64,000 bases of DNA, from assembly GCA_964371055.1 (NCBI GenBank), contig CAYJLF010000005.1, positions 186,001 through 250,000 of the forward strand, read 5' to 3'. The position numbers and the translations under genes are program-made. This document shows, one piece after another, positions 17,317 to 25,298 of the stretch. The notes under the pieces were generated by a model. The model made no database searches. It was not told where the DNA came from and saw only the letters and a list, made by a program, of their open reading frames with translations. Each line of letters starts with the position of its first letter. The stretch's first letter is position 1. This stretch comes from CAYJLF01 sp964371055. Its GTDB lineage: Bacteria; Eisenbacteria; RBG-16-71-46; CAIMUX01.

Positions 17317-18717
17317 CTACCCGTCGGCGCGGGCGCTCGAACGTCCGTCCTGTTCCGGGAGAACCAGGCCGAGCCGCCGTACGTGGCGCAGGAGTGTGCT
17401 CTTGTGCATGCGGAGCTCGCGGGCGGCCGCCGAGCGGTTGAAGCGATGGCGCGCGAGGGTCGCCTGGATCACCTGGGCATCGATCACATCACGGGCGGCG
17501 CGGAGATTGGAGGCCGCGAGTGGCGCGGTGCCGCTCCTCCGCGCGGTCAGTTCGTCGGGGAGGTGCTCGAGTCCGATCGTGCCTTCACCGCAGAGCACGA
17601 AGGCCCGCTCGATCACGTTCTCCAGTTCACGCACGTTGCCAGGCCAGTCGTGAGCCATGAGGAGCGAGAGCGCCTCGACCGCGATCCCGCGCACCGTCCG
17701 CCCCTGGATCCGATTGAAGCGGCCGACAAATGCGTCGACCAGAAGAGGGATGTCCTCCTTGCGCCGGCGCAGAGGCGGCAGTTCCAGGCGCACGACATTG
17801 ACGCGGTAGTAGAGGTCCTCGCGGAACGCCCCGGCGCGCGTACGTTCGGCCAGATCCCGGCTGGTGGCAGCAATGATCCTGGCGTCGGTGGTCTCGGTGC
17901 GCGTGCCGCCGAGCGGCTCGAAGGTTCGCTCCTGGAGCACCCGCAGCAGCCGGACCTGCACGGACGGGGTGATCTCTCCGATCTCGTCGAGGAAGAGGGT
18001 TCCGCCCCGCGCCAGTGCGAAGCGCCCCGGCTTGTCCTTGTTGGCCCCGGTGAAGGCCCCGGCCTTGTACCCGAAGAGCTCCGACTCCAGCAGGGTGTCG
18101 GGAATCGCCCCGCAGTTCACCGCCAGGAAGGGGCGGTCCCGCCGTGGACTCAGCGAATGAATCGTCCGGGCGATCACCTCTTTACCTGTGCCGGTCTCTC
18201 CCAGGACCAGCGCCGTGCTGGGGCTGGCGGCGATCGCGGGAAGCACCTCGAAGATCCTCTGCATCAGCGGGCTCTTGCTGACGAGGTCGCCCACGTGGAA
18301 GCGTCCTTCGAGTTCCTTTCGCAGGTCCTCGACCTCGCTCAGGTCGCGAAAGGTCTCGGCGCCTCCGGTGATCTGTCCGTTCGCGTCGCGCAGGACCGCG
18401 GTCGATACGCTGATCGGGACGCTGGCGCCATGGGCATCGATGATGAATCCGCTCTTCCCGATGATCGGCCGGCCGGTCGCCAGGGTCGAACGGAGGGCGC
18501 AATCCGACTCGCAAAGGCTGCAGCGGAACACCTCGGAGCAGAGACGGCCGAGCGCCTCCTGACGGCGAATCCCCGTGATCTCTTCCGCCGCCCGATTGAA
18601 CGAGGTGATGCGCCACTCGAGGTCGACCGTGAACACACCGTCGGAAATGCTCTCGAGGATCGCTTCGGTGGCAGCCTGTGGCGTGACCTCCGGATGTCGA
18701 GTCCTGTTCAGCTTCAT
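17317..18717 (-). CDS. Sigma-54-dependent transcriptional activator with cysteine-bearing PAS domain
   Basis: The 466-residue protein has an N-terminal PAS domain (~15-125) that contains a cluster C60, C66, C69, C73 (CSEVFRCSLCESDC), suited to bind a metal or Fe-S cluster as redox sensor. The AAA+ domain (~145-380) shows Walker A GETGTGKE (173-180), GAFTGA (220-225, contact to sigma-54) and Walker B LFLDEIGE. A Fis-type helix-turn-helix (RFNRSAAARELRMHKSTLLR) ends it. In Desulfovibrio vulgaris a sigma-54 activator controls the orange-protein operons in the same gene context. It probably controls the downstream NifX/ATPase unit. No receiver domain is present. Confidence 0.92.
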   Translation of the reverse strand: MKLNRTRHPEVTPQAATEAILESISDGVFTVDLEWRITSFNRAAEEITGIRRQEALGRLCSEVFRCSLCESDCALRSTLATGRPIIGKSGFIIDAHGASVPISVSTAVLRDANGQITGGAETFRDLSEVEDLRKELEGRFHVGDLVSKSPLMQRIFEVLPAIAASPSTALVLGETGTGKEVIARTIHSLSPRRDRPFLAVNCGAIPDTLLESELFGYKAGAFTGANKDKPGRFALARGGTLFLDEIGEITPSVQVRLLRVLQERTFEPLGGTRTETTDARIIAATSRDLAERTRAGAFREDLYYRVNVVRLELPPLRRRKEDIPLLVDAFVGRFNRIQGRTVRGIAVEALSLLMAHDWPGNVRELENVIERAFVLCGEGTIGLEHLPDELTARRSGTAPLAASNLRAARDVIDAQVIQATLARHRFNRSAAARELRMHKSTLLRHVRRLGLVLPEQDGRSSARADG

Positions 18718-18755
18718 GCGCCTCCCGCACCCCCGATCCGCTTCTGTCGTCCACA

Positions 18756-18777
18756 GTTATGAACTTATGTTCGTAAC
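18756..18777. promoter_or_regulatory. Candidate operator, imperfect 22-bp palindrome
   Basis: GTTATGAAC-TTAT-GTTCGTAAC has 9-bp arms with a single mismatch, and it contains a perfect TATGTT-CGT-AACATA palindrome at 18766-18780. It lies in the divergent spacer between the sigma-54 activator and the DUF134 gene and would overlap a possible minus-strand promoter (TTGCCC-N17-CATAAG). The half-sites GTTATG and GTAAC recur near 17192-17221 in front of the NifX operon. Confidence 0.5.
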
Positions 18778-18853
18778 ATACCGCCAGGGCAACCCCAATG
18801 TCCAGAACAATCTCCGCCTCCGGAAGGAGTCCCAGAGGGCACATTTCTACCCC

Positions 18854-18882
18854 TTGACGCCGACTGAACATATGCCCATAAT
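18854..18882 (+). promoter_or_regulatory. Sigma-70-like promoter of the DUF134-NifX pair
   Basis: TTGACG, 17 bases, then CATAAT gives ten of twelve matches to the consensus. The expected start point near 18889 leaves a ~13-base leader that contains the GGAGG ribosome site, which supports GTG 18902 over the upstream ATG 18881 as start of the next gene. Confidence 0.55.
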
Positions 18883-18901
18883 GCCGGAAGGAGGTGCCGG
18901 A

Positions 18902-19276
18902 GTGCCAAGACCCTACTGCAATCGCCGGATCGCCGGACGGCCCGCCGCGGCGACGTTCAAGCCGACCGGCATCCCCGCGGACGAGCTCGAGGAAGTCATC
19001 ATGACGCTCGACGAGTTCGAGGCGCTGCGGCTCGCGGATCTCGACGGGCTCTACCAGGAGGAAGCGGCCGGCCGGATGAAGGTCTCGCGCCCCACCTTCA
19101 GCCGGATCATCGAATCGGCTCGACGCAAGGTGGCCGATGCTCTCGTGCATGGAAAGCTCCTGCGCATCGAAGGCGGCCCCATTCATCTGGGGGCGCGACG
19201 CTGCTGCCGGCTGCACGACCGGCCCGCCAGTCAACCAGACCAGGAAGACCGTGGCAGAATCCTGCCAGAGGAGTGA
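18902..19276 (+). CDS. DUF134 family DNA-binding protein
   Basis: From GTG 18902 (GGAAGGAGGTGCCGGA upstream) the 124-residue product begins VPRPYCNRRI, the invariant opening of DUF134. It then has VIMTLDEFEALRLADLDGLY and EAAGRMKVSRPTFSRIIESA, a sigma-70 region-4-like helix-turn-helix. A CC pair near the C-terminus (ARRCCRL) might bind metal. DUF134 genes are commonly paired with NifX-fold proteins, as here. It is likely a regulator of this locus, possibly acting at the palindromes on both sides of the activator gene; the target is inference. Confidence 0.87.
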   Translation: MPRPYCNRRIAGRPAAATFKPTGIPADELEEVIMTLDEFEALRLADLDGLYQEEAAGRMKVSRPTFSRIIESARRKVADALVHGKLLRIEGGPIHLGARRCCRLHDRPASQPDQEDRGRILPEE

Positions 19277-19281
19277 TCTCG

Positions 19282-19656
19282 ATGAATATCTGTATCCCCG
19301 TCACGACGGATGAAGGGCTCCAGAGCCCCGTCTGCGAGCACTTCGGCTCGGCGCCCTATTTCATGATCGTCGATACCGAGAGCGGCGCCTGCCGCGCCGT
19401 CCAGAACCAGAACGAGCACCACGGACACGGCATGTGCATGCCGCTCGCCTCCCTCCAGGGTGAGAGCATCCACAGCATGATCGTGGGAGGAATCGGCGGA
19501 GGGGCGTTGAACAAGCTGTCCGCCGCCGGCATCCAGGTCTACCTCTCCGGGCAGCCGTCCGTGGAGTCGACCCTGGCCGCGTACAAGGCCGGAACGCTTC
19601 GCCTGGTGACGCCCGAGACCGCCTGCGGCCAGCACGGCGGACACAGCCACCGGTAG
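19282..19656 (+). CDS. NifX/NifB-fold dinitrogenase iron-molybdenum cofactor family protein (3)
   Basis: The 124-residue product starts MNICIPVTTDEGLQSPVCEH, then FGSAPYFMIVD, and carries a His/Met/Cys-rich stretch NEHHGHGMCMPLA that is absent from the other two copies, plus a His-rich end (CGQHGGHSHR). These are good soft-metal or Cu/Mo ligands. ATG 19282 has GAGGAG eight bases before it; the gene begins six bases after the DUF134 stop, so the two are one transcription unit. It is the best candidate in this window for an orange-protein-like cluster carrier, by inference from its metal-ligand residues. Confidence 0.87.
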   Translation: MNICIPVTTDEGLQSPVCEHFGSAPYFMIVDTESGACRAVQNQNEHHGHGMCMPLASLQGESIHSMIVGGIGGGALNKLSAAGIQVYLSGQPSVESTLAAYKAGTLRLVTPETACGQHGGHSHR

Positions 19657-19835
19657 CTGGGAACGGAAGAACCCAGCCGGCCGAGTTCGGAGCGCCGATC
19701 GAGCGGCCGCGCGCCCCGAGACCTCCTCAGACATTTCGGATCCGTCGGGTGCCGAACGGCGTACTATCCCCGATGGCTGCGCGTCACCGCCTGAGGGACG
19801 CGGCGGAACCGGGATGCCAGGGAGGAGGAGCCGGC

Positions 19836-20408
19836 ATGGGGGCTGGGGTGTTCGTCCATGAAAAGGGCCTCTGCGAATCGGAAGAGGTCGGCGAGGGAAC
19901 CCGGATCTGGGCCTTCGCGCACGTGATGAAGGGCGCGCGGATCGGGCGCGCCTGCAACGTCGGCGAAGGGGCGTTCATCGAGAGCGGCGCCCGGATCGGC
20001 GACCACTGCACGATCAAAAACGGCGTCGCGGTGTGGGACCGCGTCACGGTCGAGGACTACTGCTTTCTCGGCCCGTACTGCGTCTTCACCAACGATCGCC
20101 TGCCGCGCAGCCATCCTGACTATGCCACCCCTCCCGAGGAGTGGCACCCCACCCTGCTGAAGAGCGGCGCCACGATCGGCGCCAACGCCACCATCGTCTG
20201 CGGCGTGACCCTCGGCTCGTGGTCGTTCGTCGCGGCGGGCGCGGTCGTGACCCGCGACGTGCCCGACTACGGGATGGTGGTGGGCAATCCCGCGCGGCGC
20301 ATCGGCTGGGCCTGCCGCTGCGGCCGGCGTCTGCCGGACACACTGGCCTGCACATGTGGCCTGGCCTACCGTGGGTCGGGTGCGGGCATCGCGCTCCTGG
20401 CGCGTTAA
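19836..20408 (+). CDS. Hexapeptide-repeat acyltransferase (UDP-sugar N-acetyltransferase type)
   Basis: The 190-residue protein starts at ATG 19836 (GGAGGAGGAGCCGGC upstream) and shows left-handed beta-helix hexapeptides (VGEGTRIWAFAHVMKGARIG, CNVGEGAFIESGARIG, ATIGANATIVCGVTLG). The opening 'VHE.....EVGEGTRIWAFAHV' is that of WlbB/WbpD-type N-acetyltransferases, which acetylate UDP-amino sugars for polysaccharide building. The His in the expected active site lies around PRSHPDY. The C-terminal ~35 residues contain CRCGRRL and CTCGLAY, a small zinc ribbon seen in some members. Two glycosyltransferases follow, which fits surface-glycan synthesis. Confidence 0.85.
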   Translation: MGAGVFVHEKGLCESEEVGEGTRIWAFAHVMKGARIGRACNVGEGAFIESGARIGDHCTIKNGVAVWDRVTVEDYCFLGPYCVFTNDRLPRSHPDYATPPEEWHPTLLKSGATIGANATIVCGVTLGSWSFVAAGAVVTRDVPDYGMVVGNPARRIGWACRCGRRLPDTLACTCGLAYRGSGAGIALLAR

Positions 20409-20421
20409 GCAGATCAGACAG

Positions 20422-21792
20422 GTGACGCGCGAGCACCGGTCCGCCAAGTCACGGAGGTCGAACCTGGCTCCTTCGTCTTCCCTTTCGCCTTCCCTGCGTA
20501 TCCTCATCGTCTACGCCCAGCCGGTCTTCTGGTCGATGGGCGAGGGGAGCGGCGCCGCCATCTTCACGCTGTTGCCGGCGGCCCTGGCCCGGCGCGGACA
20601 CGAGGTGCGCGTTTCGCTCCCCGCGGCGCGCGACTCCGAAGTTCCGGCCGCTCCCGAGGTGTCCGGCCAGCCGTACCACGGCTTCACCCTCCATCGACAT
20701 CCGGCGCGTCGCGGCTATGTCCCCAACCCGGCGCAGTCGATGCCGACCCGGCTGGCCGACCGCCTCGAGTGCTGGCTCCGTTTCCAGCGCGAGGGATACG
20801 CCGCGGCGCGACGAGTGTCCCGATCGCATCCGCCCGACCTGGTGATCGGAATGGGGATCTACGAAGCCCCCGTCGCACGCCGCCTGGCCCGCGCTCTCGG
20901 GATTTCGAACGTCACCCGCATCTTCGGCACCGCGCTCTCCCTGCACCTCGATCAGCCGCTGCGCTTCTACGCAAATTTCCCCGAGGTTCTCGCGCTCCGC
21001 ACGCCGTGCGCACGCCTGATCTGGAACGATGACGGCGCCGACGGCCGCGCCGTGGCGGCCCGCCTCCGCCTGCCGCCCGAACGGATCACCTATCTCCGGA
21101 ACGGACTCGACTTCGATCGCTTCCGTCCGGGACCTTCCTCCTTGGAACTGCGGGCGCGCCTGGGCCTGCGACCCCGACAGAAGGTGCTCTTGACCGGCAC
21201 CCGCCTCGCGCCGGAGAAGAAGCTCGAACGCTGCATCGAGGGGCTGAGTTCGGCTCTGAGCCTCGGCAGTGATGTCGTGCTGGTCCTTCCCGGCGACGGT
21301 CCGGAACGGGAGCGTCTCCGCGCCGCGGCGCGCGACGCCGGCGTCGCCGACCGGGTTCTCTTTCCCGGCCCGATCCAGCAGCAGGAGATGCCGGAGTGGT
21401 ACCGCCTCGCCGACGTGACGCTGTCGCTCCTCGATCGCACCAACGCCGCCAATCCGGTCTACGAAGCGATGGCCTGCGGCTGCCCGGTCGTCGCGCTGGA
21501 CGCGGGGACGACGAGGGATGTCGTGCGCGATGGCCTCACCGGGATCATCCTCGCACCGGAGGATCTGCCTCGCCTCGGCGCGGCCCTGCACAATCTGCTC
21601 TCCGACGAGGATCACCGGCGAAGGCTGGGGCAGGCCGCCTCCATCGAGATCCGACGGCTGATCCTGCCGATAGACCGGCGGATGGAGTCTGAAGTGGAGT
21701 TGATCGAACAGGCGGCAGGTCGCAAACGCCGCGCGCGGACCGAGGCCGGTCCGCCCGCCGTCCGACTGAACAGCGAGGAGCGCCGGGGATGA
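20422..21792 (+). CDS. Group 1 (GT4-type) glycosyltransferase
   Basis: The product is about 456 residues when read from GTG 20422. The exact start is uncertain; the conserved domain begins at LRILIVYAQPVFWSMGEGSG. A GT-B fold is indicated by a Gly-rich N-terminal loop, LLTGTRLAPEKKLERCIEGL at the start of the second Rossmann domain, and the nucleotide-sugar site ANPVYEAMACGCPVVALDAG (the 'E.ma.G.PvVa' motif). Donor and acceptor are unknown. It overlaps the following gene by four bases (ATGA), so both probably act on the same glycan. Confidence 0.85.
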   Translation: MTREHRSAKSRRSNLAPSSSLSPSLRILIVYAQPVFWSMGEGSGAAIFTLLPAALARRGHEVRVSLPAARDSEVPAAPEVSGQPYHGFTLHRHPARRGYVPNPAQSMPTRLADRLECWLRFQREGYAAARRVSRSHPPDLVIGMGIYEAPVARRLARALGISNVTRIFGTALSLHLDQPLRFYANFPEVLALRTPCARLIWNDDGADGRAVAARLRLPPERITYLRNGLDFDRFRPGPSSLELRARLGLRPRQKVLLTGTRLAPEKKLERCIEGLSSALSLGSDVVLVLPGDGPERERLRAAARDAGVADRVLFPGPIQQQEMPEWYRLADVTLSLLDRTNAANPVYEAMACGCPVVALDAGTTRDVVRDGLTGIILAPEDLPRLGAALHNLLSDEDHRRRLGQAASIEIRRLILPIDRRMESEVELIEQAAGRKRRARTEAGPPAVRLNSEERRG

Positions 21793-22952
21793 AGGAAGAT
21801 CCGATCACAGCCGATGAGACCGACCGTCCCACGGTCGCCCACCTCGTCACGCCCTATCTCTTCACGACCGGAAGCTGGATCCACTCGCAGCTCGTCCACA
21901 GCCGCGCCTTCCGGCCGGTGGTGGTCACGCAGGCGACGGAGAACCTCGCGCTCTTTCCCTTCGAGCCGGTCCACGATCTCTCCTCCGCCGCTCGCGGAAA
22001 CGCCCGCTGGAGTCATCTCTGGTCGAAGTACGCGCTCGGCCGTTTCCCCGCCAAACCGTACCGCGACGTTTTCGCCCGCGAGGACGTCAGGCTGATCCAT
22101 GCCCATCTCGGGTGGGAGGCGGCCCGGACCGTCCATCTCTCACGGCAGCCGCACCGGCCCTTCGTGGCCTCGTTCTACGGACGCGATGCCAGCCTCCTCC
22201 CGCGATCGCTCTACTGGCGGCGTCTGTACAAGCGGCTCTTCTCCACCGCGGACCGCTTCCTCGCCGAGGGGCCTCACATGGGAAGGGTCCTGGAGTCGAT
22301 CGGCGCTCCGGCGGATCGCATCCGGGTCGTGCATCTCGGGATCCCGATCGAGCGTTTTCCCTTCGCCGAACGGTCCGACCCGGGAGACGGACCGATCGTC
22401 GGCCTGGTCGCCGCCTCCTTCCGCGAGAAGAAGGGGATCGAGTACGCCCTCGACGCCCTGGCGCGCGTGGCGGAACGGCACCCGCGCGTTCGACTGCGCG
22501 TGATCGGCGACGGGCCGCTGCGGTCGTTGATCGAGGAGCGTGCGAACGCCCGCGACCTGCGCGGCCGGGTCGAGCTGCTCGGCTATCAGTCCTACCCCGT
22601 CTACCTGGAAGAGATGCGCCGCGCGCACTTCCTGATGGCGCCGAGCGTCACGGCCGCGGACGGCGACACGGAAGGCGGTGCCCCCGTCTGCATCCTCGAG
22701 GCTCAGGCGTCGGGTCTGCCGGTGGTCGGAACCACGCACTGCGACATTCCGAACGTCACGCGACCGGGGCAATCGGCGCTGCTCGCGGCCGAGCGCGACG
22801 CGGCGGGGCTGGCGGATCGCCTCGACGAGCTCCTGTCGCAGCCCGAGCGCTGGCCCGGGATGGGGCGTGCCGGACGCGACCTGATCGAAGCCGAGTTCGA
22901 CATCGTGAAGCAGGTTAAGGCGATGAACGAGATCTACCGGGACCTGATCTGA
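21789..22952 (+). CDS. Group 1 (GT4-type) glycosyltransferase
   Basis: The 387-residue protein has an N-terminal acceptor domain (HAHLGWEAARTVHL, SFYGRDAS) and a C-terminal donor domain with GLVAASFREKKGIEYALDAL, LRVIGDGPLRSLIEE and the catalytic EGGAPVCILEAQASGLPVVG. The pattern is close to colanic-acid-type glycosyltransferases such as WcaL. No signal peptide is present, so it acts at the cytoplasmic side on lipid-linked sugars. Its ATG overlaps the stop of the preceding gene. Confidence 0.88.
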   Translation: MKEDPITADETDRPTVAHLVTPYLFTTGSWIHSQLVHSRAFRPVVVTQATENLALFPFEPVHDLSSAARGNARWSHLWSKYALGRFPAKPYRDVFAREDVRLIHAHLGWEAARTVHLSRQPHRPFVASFYGRDASLLPRSLYWRRLYKRLFSTADRFLAEGPHMGRVLESIGAPADRIRVVHLGIPIERFPFAERSDPGDGPIVGLVAASFREKKGIEYALDALARVAERHPRVRLRVIGDGPLRSLIEERANARDLRGRVELLGYQSYPVYLEEMRRAHFLMAPSVTAADGDTEGGAPVCILEAQASGLPVVGTTHCDIPNVTRPGQSALLAAERDAAGLADRLDELLSQPERWPGMGRAGRDLIEAEFDIVKQVKAMNEIYRDLI

Positions 22953-22959
22953 GGCGCGC

Positions 22960-24483
22960 CTACTCCCGGGAGCCCTTCTGCGTCGACAGAACATCCGGCT
23001 CTGCCGGATGGGTCTCGCGTCGCACGCGCACCCGCAGGATCCGGCGCCCGTCGGTCGCCTCGATCTGGAAGGTCAGGCCGTCGGCCACGGTCACCTCGCC
23101 CTGCACCGGCTGGTGCCCCAGAAGGCCGAAGACGTACCCGCCCAGGGTGTCGGCCTCCTCATCGGAGAGAGCGGTGCCCATCCGGTCGTTGAACTCATCC
23201 AGGCCGATTCGGCCCGAAGCGAGAACCGTGCGCTCGTCGAGGTTGTGCCACAGCACATCGGGGGCCCCGGGCTCGAACTCGTCCTGGATCTCGCCGACGA
23301 TCTCCTCGACCAGGTCCTGGAGCGTGACGACCCCGGTCAGCGTGCCATACTCGTCCCGGACCAGCGCCATCTTGGTCCGGTCGCGGCGCAGTTCCGCCAG
23401 GAGATCCGCCACCTGCTTGCTCTCCGGGATGAAGTAGGCCGGCTTCATCAGGGTTCGGGCGGAGAGTCCCCCCTCTTCCCGATCGAACGCCGGGAGGGCA
23501 TCTTTGATGTGGACCACGCCGACGATGTGATCGAGGTCGCCTTCGTAGACCGGCAACCGCGAGTGACCGCTCTCCTGCACGCGGCGAGAGACCTCCGCCA
23601 CCGTCGCCTCCACCGGCACCGCGACGACGTCGAGGCGCGGGGTCATGACTTCCCGTACTCGGGTGTTCCCGAAATCGAAGATCGAGTGGATCATCTCCTT
23701 TTCGTCCGAGTCGATCACGCCGTGTTCCTCGCTCTGCTCGACCAGGAGACGCAGCTCGTCCTCCCCGAGCGCGGTCGGGTGGAACTCGGCCGTCACGCCG
23801 AAAGGACGGGTGAGGATGGACGACAACCGGGTGACCAGCGCGACGATGGGAGTGGCGACGAGTTGCAGCCACCTCATCGGGTAGACGGTCCAGAGGGCGA
23901 TCCGTTCGGCATGGCGGATGGCGATGCTCTTGGGGGTGATCTCTCCCACGACCAGTGAGACGAGACTGACCGAGATCATGGTGACCGCAAACGCCGCCTC
24001 CCGCGCATGTCTCTGCAGGAACCCCGGACCGGCCACCCGCTCGATCCAGGCCGCGAACGGCCCCACCAGGTTTTCCGCCGCCACGCCGGCTGAGAAGAGC
24101 GCGACCAGGGTGACCCCGACCTGGAGGGTCGAGAGCATGCGGGTCGGGTCCTTCAACAGGCTCGCCGCCAGACGGGCGCGCCGGTGTCCCTCCTCCACGA
24201 GTTGGTCGATGCGCGACCGGCGCACCGAGAGGAGCGCTGCCTCCGCCATGGCGAAGAGGGCATTGAGGAGGACGAGCGCGAGGACGAGAAACAAATCGCG
24301 GGCGATATGAGACTCCGAAGAGTCGAACTCCCCCTGCGCCGCCGCCGAGCCCGCCGCCGTCAGGGCGCACGCCGCGAGGAGCAGTCCAACTCCGCTCACG
24401 GCAGTCTTTCTCGTCGATGGCGGAGGCTCGGAGTCCTGAGAGTCTGGATCGGGGCTGTCGCCCGCGGCAGCCGGTCTCATCAT
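22960..24483 (-). CDS. CNNM/CBS/CorC-HlyC family membrane protein (hemolysin-like ion transporter)
   Basis: From ATG 24483 the product is 507 residues. After a hydrophobic N-terminus come the CNNM membrane domain (~60-250, with ALFAMAEAALLSVRRSRI and SLVVGEITPKSIAI), a CBS pair (~270-390, 'REVMTPRLDVVAVP', 'SRLPVYEGDLDHIVGVVHIKD') and a CorC/HlyC C-terminal domain (~410-490, 'GRIGLDEFNDRMG', 'DTLGGYVFGLLG'). Family members are linked to Mg2+/Co2+ transport and are often wrongly named hemolysins. The gene converges with the glycosyltransferase (8 bp gap). It has no ribosome site but a promoter exactly positioned for a leaderless mRNA. Confidence 0.88.
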   Translation of the reverse strand: MMRPAAAGDSPDPDSQDSEPPPSTRKTAVSGVGLLLAACALTAAGSAAAQGEFDSSESHIARDLFLVLALVLLNALFAMAEAALLSVRRSRIDQLVEEGHRRARLAASLLKDPTRMLSTLQVGVTLVALFSAGVAAENLVGPFAAWIERVAGPGFLQRHAREAAFAVTMISVSLVSLVVGEITPKSIAIRHAERIALWTVYPMRWLQLVATPIVALVTRLSSILTRPFGVTAEFHPTALGEDELRLLVEQSEEHGVIDSDEKEMIHSIFDFGNTRVREVMTPRLDVVAVPVEATVAEVSRRVQESGHSRLPVYEGDLDHIVGVVHIKDALPAFDREEGGLSARTLMKPAYFIPESKQVADLLAELRRDRTKMALVRDEYGTLTGVVTLQDLVEEIVGEIQDEFEPGAPDVLWHNLDERTVLASGRIGLDEFNDRMGTALSDEEADTLGGYVFGLLGHQPVQGEVTVADGLTFQIEATDGRRILRVRVRRETHPAEPDVLSTQKGSRE

Positions 24484-24489
24484 GGGCGC

Positions 24490-24518
24490 AGTATAGGGAC
24501 AGGGTCGGCCCCTGTCCA
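24490..24518 (-). promoter_or_regulatory. Promoter for leaderless transcription overlapped by a perfect palindrome
   Basis: On the minus strand TGGACA, 17 bases, TATACT match sigma-70 at ten of twelve positions, and the predicted start point falls on the A of ATG 24483. The spacer and -35 are covered by a perfect inverted repeat, GGACAGGG-TCGGC-CCCTGTCC (24497-24517). A repressor bound there would block the promoter; its identity is unknown. Confidence 0.6.
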
Positions 24519-24708
24519 GTCGCGGGCCGGACAACGCCGCCTTCACCATCCGCACCGATCCGTCCCTCGCCCCCGTTGGCAACACTCTCACAATGGTTAC
24601 CCGCACTTGCCCGCGGGCATGCGGATACCGCATCATCCTCGGTCGCTCGGTCCAGCCCCACCGGGGGCCTTGCATCGCCATTTACCTCGCTCTCGAAGGA
24701 GTCATTTC

Positions 24709-25230
24709 ATGTTCGTAAGAGCCTGGATTCTGATCGTTCTGCTCTTCGCCGCATCGCCGGCAAAGGGTCAAGTCTCCTGGTCGCTTCTCCTGAGCGATCC
24801 GATTCAGTGCGGCCCTCCGGGCTCCACGCTCACCTATCATGGGGAAATCGAGAACCACACCGGCGATGACCTGCCGGGCGGGTTCTCCCTCGCGTTCGGC
24901 CAGAATTCAGAGGGGGGAACCGGGATCCCTCTCCCCTACTACACGAATGCCGGCTTCGACGCGGGCCTCTTGACCTGGTACGGCGCCGTGGGCGGACTCC
25001 CTGCGAACGGTCACTACCAGGGGCCGCTCTTCTCGATCTCCTGGTCGAACGCAGTTCCCCTCGACTTCCAGGTCTCCGGCGTGTTCGGTGGGACTTTCGC
25101 CGGCCAGCAGCTCGCGCAGGAATTCGAGGCGGGGGTCTGCGCCTCCGTCGTCCCGGAACCAGCGACCTTCGCCCTCCTGGGGGCCGGCCTCGTGGGGTTG
25201 CTCGTGCTGCGACGCCGCAGAACGGCCTGA
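24709..25230 (+). CDS. PEP-CTERM sorting domain protein
   Basis: The 173-residue protein has a signal peptide (MFVRAWILIVLLFAASPAKG) and a C-terminal PEP-CTERM signal: VVPEPATFALLGAGLVGLLV followed by LRRRRTA, that is PEP box, hydrophobic helix and basic tail. Such proteins are cut and anchored or released by an exosortase and are often part of exopolysaccharide-linked matrices. The mature domain (~25-145) has no recognised family; it is rich in Gly, Ser and aromatic residues. ATG 24709 has GAAGGAG seven bases upstream. No exosortase is in this window. Confidence 0.85.
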   Translation: MFVRAWILIVLLFAASPAKGQVSWSLLLSDPIQCGPPGSTLTYHGEIENHTGDDLPGGFSLAFGQNSEGGTGIPLPYYTNAGFDAGLLTWYGAVGGLPANGHYQGPLFSISWSNAVPLDFQVSGVFGGTFAGQQLAQEFEAGVCASVVPEPATFALLGAGLVGLLVLRRRRTA

Positions 25231-25241
25231 CGTCAGTCGCG

Positions 25242-25283
25242 ACGGCCGGGGAGGGCACGAAGACCGATTCCCGGCCGTTTCCT
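25242..25283. terminator. Probable bidirectional intrinsic terminator
   Basis: ACGGCCGGG (25242-25250) and CCCGGCCGT (25270-25278) form a 9-bp GC-rich stem, extendable by two weaker pairs, with a T-containing tail. It lies between the convergent PEP-CTERM and msrA genes. Confidence 0.5.
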
Positions 25284-25298
25284 TACCCCCGCACCCCC

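Noticed and set aside
22960..24483. Hemolysin toxin
   Set aside because: The HlyC/CorC naming is historical; the domains are those of ion-transport-linked CNNM proteins.
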